Under the pieces are notes generated by a model. It saw only the letters and a program-made list of their open reading frames with translations. It did not search any database and had not been told where the DNA came from. This document shows, one piece after another, positions 59,456 to 64,000 of a stretch of DNA of 64,000 nucleotides; the stretch's first letter is position 1, and every line of letters starts with the position of its first letter. The translations under genes and the position numbers were made by a program. The stretch comes from Ferrovibrio sp965278975 (lineage in GTDB: Bacteria > Pseudomonadota > Alphaproteobacteria > Ferrovibrionales > Ferrovibrionaceae). The stretch is from contig NZ_OZ257126.1 in assembly GCF_965278975.1 (NCBI RefSeq), forward strand, positions 248,001 to 312,000, written 5' to 3'.

Positions 59456-60106
59456 ATGGATATGACGCGCCGCAAAAATCATACGCAACCACCAGCGCCA
59501 ATCCCGGCGCGGGTTTCGCGCCCCAAAGTGGCAAAACGCCTGATCGTCGGCATCAGCGGCGCTTCGGGCGTGATCTATGGCATCCGTTTGCTGGAATCGC
59601 TCAAAGATTCAGAGATCGAAACCCACCTCGTCGTTACCCGCGCTGCGGAAATGACCATCGCCTATGAAACAACGTATACGGCGAAAGACGTCAAAGTCCT
59701 GGCCGACAAGGTCTATCCGCTCGAAGATGTTGGCGCGGCGATTGCGTCGGGCTCATTCCAGACGCTGGGCATGGTGGTGGCGCCCTGCTCGATGAAAACG
59801 CTGGCCGAGATCGCCACCGGCGTCACCGGCAACCTGCTGACCCGCGCCGCCGATGTGGTGCTGAAGGAACGCCGCCGCCTGGTGCTGGTGCCGCGTGAAA
59901 CACCGCTGCATCTCGGGCATCTGCGCAACATGGTGAGCGTGACCGAGATCGGCGCCATCGTGGCGCCGCCGCTACCGGCCTTCTATGCCGAACCGAAAAC
60001 GCTGGATGATCTGATCGACCACAGCGTCGGCCGCGTGCTGGACCTTTTCGGCATCGAGTCCGGCCTGGTGCGGCGCTGGCAGGGCAGCCCGCTCAAGAAA
60101 CGCTAG
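59456..60106 (+). CDS. ubiX: UbiX family flavin prenyltransferase
   Basis: Attaches a dimethylallyl group to FMN, making the prenylated cofactor for UbiD decarboxylases in ubiquinone synthesis. The flavin-binding start is LIVGISGASGVIYGIRLLE, followed by VVAPCSMKTLAEIATG and the RRRLVLVPRETPLHLGHLRN phosphate/prenyl site. An N-terminal basic/proline-rich stretch of about 30 residues precedes the domain, so ATG 59456 may be too early; a GTG at the VAKRLIVG segment would give the usual 189 aa. No ubiD is adjacent. Confidence 0.92.
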   Translation: MDMTRRKNHTQPPAPIPARVSRPKVAKRLIVGISGASGVIYGIRLLESLKDSEIETHLVVTRAAEMTIAYETTYTAKDVKVLADKVYPLEDVGAAIASGSFQTLGMVVAPCSMKTLAEIATGVTGNLLTRAADVVLKERRRLVLVPRETPLHLGHLRNMVSVTEIGAIVAPPLPAFYAEPKTLDDLIDHSVGRVLDLFGIESGLVRRWQGSPLKKR

Positions 60107-60116
60107 ACGCCGGCCT

Positions 60117-60614
60117 CTAGAAACCAGATGCCGCCAGCAGCGCCTCAGCCGCCGGATGGGCAGGCTGCGCCAGCGTTGCCATATAGGCTGCAAGATGCGC
60201 CGCCGCCGCATCCGGTTTCGGCAGGTCCCCGGCGGCAGGCGCCGGGGTCAGTTCGGCAAGCCGTATCTGCACCAGTTCCTCCAGCCGCAATTCCAGCGCC
60301 TTGGCCTGCTGGTAGAGGTCTGCTTGGTAGAGGTCTGGGGCAACCGGCGCCGTGCCTGCCAGCCCCTTCAGCCGCCGCCGCGCCACCCGGAAAGGCCGCA
60401 GCACCTCGTTCACCGGGGCGATCGCCGCCGCCAGGGTGGCAATCTCGGCCTCCCCCCAGGGCGCCAGCCCCTGTTCGGCACGCCAGAAGCCCAGCAGCAG
60501 CAGGTTGACGTCCGCCCCGGCCTCGTCCTGCAATTTCAGGCAGGAATCCGCCACCCCGGGCCGGCCATAAAGCGCCAGGGAAAACCGCCAGAATGCCGTG
60601 CCGGGAGCTGTCAT
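60117..60614 (-). CDS. TIGR02444 family protein
   Basis: A 165-aa cytoplasmic helical protein of unknown function. It is identified by the start FWRFSLALYGRPGVADSCLK, followed by LQDEAGADVNLLLLGFW and PFRVARRRLKGL. The C-terminal half is helical (LEELVQIRLAEL) with an Ala/Pro tail. It is convergent with ubiX, leaving 10 bp between stops, and divergent from the second DUF465 gene. Confidence 0.85.
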   Translation of the reverse strand: MTAPGTAFWRFSLALYGRPGVADSCLKLQDEAGADVNLLLLGFWRAEQGLAPWGEAEIATLAAAIAPVNEVLRPFRVARRRLKGLAGTAPVAPDLYQADLYQQAKALELRLEELVQIRLAELTPAPAAGDLPKPDAAAAHLAAYMATLAQPAHPAAEALLAASGF

Positions 60615-60668
60615 TCCGTGCTAGAATAGCCGCCCCGCGCGTTCCGTGAACAGGCGTAGACCGAAGAC

Positions 60669-60884
60669 ATGAATTTTCCCGGCTCCCTCGATTTTGAAGC
60701 CCTGCAGCGCCAGTTGGCCGATCTGATGTCGGAGCATCGCGATCTCGACGACGCCATCAACTCGCTGGCCGGCCAGGCGCATATCAACCAGCTCCAGATT
60801 CAGCGCATGAAGAAGAAGAAGTTGGCGCTGAAGGACCAGATCATCAAGCTGGAAAGCCTGCTGCTGCCCGACATCATCGCCTGA
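60669..60884 (+). CDS. DUF465 (YdcH) family small protein, second copy
   Basis: A 71-aa helical hairpin. LADLMSEHRDLDDAINSL and QLQIQRMKKKKLALKDQIIK are the two helices of the YdcH fold; the C-terminal LESLLLPDII is hydrophobic. It differs clearly from the 54-aa copy at 59146-59310, so the two are old paralogues. Function unknown. Confidence 0.88.
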   Translation: MNFPGSLDFEALQRQLADLMSEHRDLDDAINSLAGQAHINQLQIQRMKKKKLALKDQIIKLESLLLPDIIA

Positions 60885-60910
60885 CACGCAATCCCGTCAC
60901 TCTCGCGCCA

Positions 60911-61013
60911 GCCCTTCGGGCCTGTGCGCCCACGAACGCCTTTAGCGTTCGCGCGCTTACAGAGAGTCCCATTATTCGGCAGGAATAAATGGGATACCCG
61001 CTTTCGCGGGTAT
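60911..61013. repeat. Cluster of three hairpins, the last REP-like
   Basis: The gap between the second DUF465 gene and the nitroreductase holds GCCC-TTC-GGGC (60911-60921), CGAACGC/GCGTTCG (60933-60951) and ATACCCGC-TTTC-GCGGGTAT (60994-61013). The third is followed by GAC and matches the pattern of the hairpin at 20289-20310 (ATAC...CGC-loop-GCG...GTATGAC). One or more may act as a bidirectional terminator. Confidence 0.65.
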
Positions 61014-61031
61014 GACTCAGGGGAATAGCCG

Positions 61032-61703
61032 TCACTTCGGCGCGATGCTCAAGTCTGCCGGCGGCAGATGGTGCGGCCTGAACTTGTTCACCACATGCTC
61101 GGCGGGATAGCCTACGGCGATGCCGCAGAGCAGCTTGTAATCAGCCGGCACATCGAAGAACGGCGTCACCGCGTCAGGCCAGGTGGCGAGCGCCGCCTGG
61201 GCGCAGGTGCCGAGGCCCTCATCCAGTGCCGCCAGCATCACCGACTGCATATAGGCGCCGGCATCGAGCGCGGCATAGGCATCCAGCGCGCCATGGGCAT
61301 AGATGAACAGGCCCACCGGGGCGTCGAAGAAATGGAAATTGCGCCGCATCTGCTGCGCGCGTGCCGCCATATCCTGGCGCTCGATGCCGAGCGCGCCATA
61401 AAGGCCAAAGCCGCAGGCAACACGGCGCGGCTGCAATTCGGCGGGATACTTGTCCGGCACATGATATTCGCGACCCCGGCCATGCTCCACTTCGCCATCG
61501 AAGCGGGCGCAGAGCGCGGCGGCGATGCGGTCGCGCAGTTCGCCTTGCGCCACCGCCACACGATAAGGCTGCGTGTTGCTCCAGCTCGGCGCCTCGGAAC
61601 CAGCCGCCAGCAGCCGCTGCAGCACATCGGCCGGCACCGGGTCCGGCTTGAAGGCACGGATGCTGCTGCGCTGCTGCAGGTAATCGATGATCTTCTTCGT
61701 CAT
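61032..61703 (-). CDS. Nitroreductase family protein
   Basis: A 223-aa FMN-dependent oxidoreductase. The flavin-binding start is RSSIRAFKPDPVPADVLQRL, with APSWSNTQPYRV (FMN contact), then SVMLAALDEGLGTCAQAALA and the C-terminal LLCGIAVGYPAE. Length and motifs fit the NfnB/YdjA-like nitroreductases; the natural substrate is unknown. ATG start with GAGAGGAAAATCC upstream. Confidence 0.92.
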   Translation of the reverse strand: MTKKIIDYLQQRSSIRAFKPDPVPADVLQRLLAAGSEAPSWSNTQPYRVAVAQGELRDRIAAALCARFDGEVEHGRGREYHVPDKYPAELQPRRVACGFGLYGALGIERQDMAARAQQMRRNFHFFDAPVGLFIYAHGALDAYAALDAGAYMQSVMLAALDEGLGTCAQAALATWPDAVTPFFDVPADYKLLCGIAVGYPAEHVVNKFRPHHLPPADLSIAPK

Positions 61704-61727
61704 CTCGGGGATTTTCCTCTCTTGGAC

Positions 61728-62639
61728 TTAACGGGGGAACAGGCGGTCGAGATGGCGCGCGGCACCATCGGCAAGCAGGTCGCGGTCGAGCCGGTAGGGA
61801 TCGCCGAAGAACAGGTCCGCCGCCTGCCTGTCAGTGATGTAGCGGCCAAGCTGGTTCAGGGAAGGCTGCGGATCGAACATGCCTTCGAAATAGAGCAGCC
61901 GCTTTTCATCTTCAGTGCCACGCAGCAGGCGGCTGTAATAGCTGTATTGCAGGTTGCCCTGGCGCGGCGCTTTCGGCCCCGGCACCAGGATCCACAGCTT
62001 CGCCCAATCCGCCTCGCCGAGCCGGGCGCGCAGCCGCGCGGTCTCGGCATGCATCAGATCAAGCTGCAAGGCAGCGGCGGCATCGGCATTGGCCAGCAAA
62101 TCCGGCCCGATGCCGCGCGCGAACGAGCGCAGATCAGCCGGCTCCAGCCGCCGGCTCTGCAACAGCGTGTCCATGTAGCGCAGGGCATAATCCGCAATCG
62201 CCTGCTGGCGCGGCAACTGCTCGGCCGGGAAACCAAGCTGGCCCAGGCGCTCACGCAGCGCCGCTACCTTGTCGCGATAGGTCTGCAATGCCGGCAACCA
62301 ACCGGGTTCCTGCTGGTTCAGCCAGGGCGCCAGGATCAGTTCGACGGCAAAGGGGATATGCGCCATCGCCTTGTAGCGGGTATAGAGCGGCGGCGTGATA
62401 TCGGCGCTCCATTCCCGCACACCGCGGCGATAGAGTTCGAGCTGGCTGCCGCCAACGATCAGTACCGGCTCGGCACCGGCCTCCATCTGCTTCCGTGTCG
62501 CTTCATAGGCGCTGCGGAAATCGCGGTTCAATGCCAGCAGTTGCTGCACCGCCGCCGCATCCTCCTGCGCCCGCGATGAGGGTGCCGCAATGAGCAACGG
62601 GAGTACCAAGGCCAGTACGCGGATCATGGTCAATGTCAT
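61728..62639 (-). CDS. Secreted helical hypothetical protein
   Basis: Not recognised. The 303-aa precursor has a signal peptide (LALVLPLLIAAPSSRA, cleavage near residue 24) and then a mostly alpha-helical soluble chain without further membrane helices. Segments that stand out are EPVLIVGGSQLELYRRGVRE, LQYSYYSRLLRGTEDEKRLL and FFGDPYRLDRDLLADGAARH. The last half has the look of a conserved periplasmic domain. ATG 62639 with GAGGAGGGG upstream. It lies 46 bp after the flavin amine oxidase gene and is probably in its operon. Confidence 0.75.
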   Translation of the reverse strand: MTLTMIRVLALVLPLLIAAPSSRAQEDAAAVQQLLALNRDFRSAYEATRKQMEAGAEPVLIVGGSQLELYRRGVREWSADITPPLYTRYKAMAHIPFAVELILAPWLNQQEPGWLPALQTYRDKVAALRERLGQLGFPAEQLPRQQAIADYALRYMDTLLQSRRLEPADLRSFARGIGPDLLANADAAAALQLDLMHAETARLRARLGEADWAKLWILVPGPKAPRQGNLQYSYYSRLLRGTEDEKRLLYFEGMFDPQPSLNQLGRYITDRQAADLFFGDPYRLDRDLLADGAARHLDRLFPR

Positions 62640-62685
62640 GCGCCCCTCCTCTTATCCGACAGATCAATTCAGCCCAGTGGCCGCT

Positions 62686-64000
62686 TCATGCCAAAGCCTT
62701 CAATGCTGCCAGCGCCGCCTCACGGCCCGAAGCCCAGGCGCCCGGCAACTGACTGACCCATTCCGGCGGCGCCACATGTTCGCCGGCAAAGAATACACGG
62801 CCCAAAGGCTGCGCCAGGGCGCGCCGCGCCGCCACCGCGCCGGGCCGTGCCACCGAATGGCTGCCCAGGCTGTAGGGATCGGCGCCCCAGCGCGACGCCA
62901 TGCCATCGACGAAATTGCCATCAATCTGCGGCCCCAGCAGCTTGGTCAGGCGCTGCCGCGCTGCTTCGATCATCGTTGCCTCGCCCGCCCGCACCAGATC
63001 GCGCGCATAGGCACCGCCCACACTGGCCAGCACCACCGGCTGGCCCAGGGCATTGAGACGGAACTGCATTGCCTGGCGCGCCACATCAATGTCAGCCCCC
63101 GGGCCGGGGCCGAAAAGCTGCGTGCTGGGCGCGGCCTCGAAACTGCCGGGCTTGTAACGCAGGGCGATGCGCTCGATGGCGCCGATCTGCAACCGGCCCA
63201 GCGCCTCGCGCCGCGGTCCGGGCCATTCCGGCCGAAAACTCACCCCATTGGTGGCCAGCACGGCCAGCGGCAATGCCACGATGCAGGCGCGCGCCTCCAG
63301 GCTGCCGCCGGCATGGCCGACCGTGACGCCGCGCTCGCTCCATTCGATGGCATGCACCGGCTTCTCCAGATAGATCGGCAGGCCGGCACCGAGGCTTGCG
63401 ACCCAGGCGCCAAGCCCGCCCGGCAGCCAGAGATCGTTGCCGGTGCCGGTGAGGCGCGGCGCATCCAGCGCCGAAACCTGCGCGAATTCGATCCCGACAT
63501 GCAGCGGCCCGGCCAGTGCGCGGGCGGCATCGGCCCAGCGTGTTTCCATCACCGGCACCAGCGCCGCCAGGGCGCGGTCCTGCCGCGCGGTCTTGGCATC
63601 GTTCAAGGCATCGTCGATGCGGTCGAGCGCGGCGCCGAGCGCGTCATAATCGCCGGATGCGGCTTCATGGCCCGGTTCATAGAGCCAGAAATCGCCATCC
63701 TCGATCTGGTTGGCGATGCGGGCCTCGCGGATCAGCGGCACCAGCGGATTGAGTTCCAGCGAACGCAGATGCAAAGCGCCAAGATCGACCGGCAGGCCGA
63801 AACGCTGTGTATCAGTGTAAGCCCGGCCACCGATGCGGCTGCGGGCTTCCAGCACGGCGACGGAAATACCGCGCGTGCTCAGCAGCCGCGCCGCCGCCAG
63901 ACCGGCGATGCCGGCGCCCAGCACCGCCACATCCACCTTGGCCGGCACGGCCTGGGCGCGTGCCGCCAGCGGCAGCAAACCACTGCCAAGGGCAAGCGCC
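62686..64000 (-). CDS. Flavin monoamine oxidase family protein (5' end beyond window)
   Basis: An FAD-dependent amine oxidase-like protein, at least 438 aa in the window. The FAD loop is VAVLGAGIAGLAAARLLSTR, followed by LEARSRIGGRAYTDTQRFG. The C-terminal FAD contact is VFFAGEHVAPPEWVSQLPGA. Before the FAD loop the frame reads ALALGSGLLPLAARAQA, the end of a signal peptide, so the protein is exported, and the start codon lies past 64000. A periplasmic amine oxidase beside a secreted helical unknown suggests a joint extracytoplasmic reaction; the substrate is unknown. Confidence 0.9.
   Translation of the reverse strand, partial: ALALGSGLLPLAARAQAVPAKVDVAVLGAGIAGLAAARLLSTRGISVAVLEARSRIGGRAYTDTQRFGLPVDLGALHLRSLELNPLVPLIREARIANQIEDGDFWLYEPGHEAASGDYDALGAALDRIDDALNDAKTARQDRALAALVPVMETRWADAARALAGPLHVGIEFAQVSALDAPRLTGTGNDLWLPGGLGAWVASLGAGLPIYLEKPVHAIEWSERGVTVGHAGGSLEARACIVALPLAVLATNGVSFRPEWPGPRREALGRLQIGAIERIALRYKPGSFEAAPSTQLFGPGPGADIDVARQAMQFRLNALGQPVVLASVGGAYARDLVRAGEATMIEAARQRLTKLLGPQIDGNFVDGMASRWGADPYSLGSHSVARPGAVAARRALAQPLGRVFFAGEHVAPPEWVSQLPGAWASGREAALAALKALA

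Overview
The window is 64 kb of a high-GC alphaproteobacterial chromosome. Gene order, protein types and a 6S RNA of the alphaproteobacterial form all fit a free-living Rhodospirillales-like organism; the sequence alone does not fix the genus. It is almost fully coding and in ordinary chromosomal style: many 1-14 bp overlaps, strong GGAG-type ribosome sites, and no tRNA, rRNA, transposase or CRISPR array that I can see.

Layout. 1-6.6 kb: start of an acyl-CoA dehydrogenase (partial), Sua5, a GlcD-like FAD dehydrogenase, a RibD-C reductase and a TAXI-type TRAP uptake system. 6.6-12.5 kb: DUF488/DUF2239 pair, a divergent GIY-YIG protein with shared palindromes, and an RND efflux adaptor plus pump. 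12.5-24.8 kb: a conserved unknown, RibA, a patatin-like lipase, a parvulin isomerase, ArgJ, MutT, DUF1178, a methyltransferase, a GNAT acetyltransferase, an IMPase, a nitrilase-family amidase, glutaredoxin and ComF. 24.8-33.3 kb: AtuA-like protein, Ada, a SorAB-like sulfite dehydrogenase with its cytochrome, an MFS transporter, a secreted unknown and a LysE exporter. 33.3-34.4 kb: one AT-rich, apparently foreign gene for a protein with two PD-(D/E)XK-like nuclease motifs. 34.4-36 kb: GST and CPBP protease.

36-54.7 kb, nearly all on the minus strand, is the classic alphaproteobacterial envelope/division/recombination block: DUF4164-like coiled coil, zapA, 6S RNA, 5-FCL, YmdB-like phosphoesterase, yebC, ruvCAB, ybgC, tolQRAB, pal, cpoB, tilS and ftsH. 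It is interrupted by a plus-strand pair (DenD-like dehydrogenase and flavin monooxygenase) between zapA and the 6S RNA, and by a UDG/PAS pair before yebC. ybgC-tolQRAB-pal-cpoB make the Tol-Pal machine that ties the outer membrane to division; ruvABC resolves Holliday junctions; ftsH has a heat-shock-like promoter.

54.7-64 kb: TauE/SafE permease, a tiny minus-strand membrane protein, an ECF sigma factor with a candidate membrane anti-sigma factor, an acyl-CoA synthetase, two DUF465 proteins flanking ubiX and a TIGR02444 protein, a nitroreductase, a secreted unknown and a flavin amine oxidase cut by the window end.

Most noteworthy: the double-nuclease foreign gene, the displaced 6S RNA, the palindromes at the DUF2239/GIY-YIG promoter, a CRP-like site before the RND pump, the ECF/anti-sigma/small-protein locus, a candidate leader peptide and sequestered ribosome site before pal, and REP-like palindromes.
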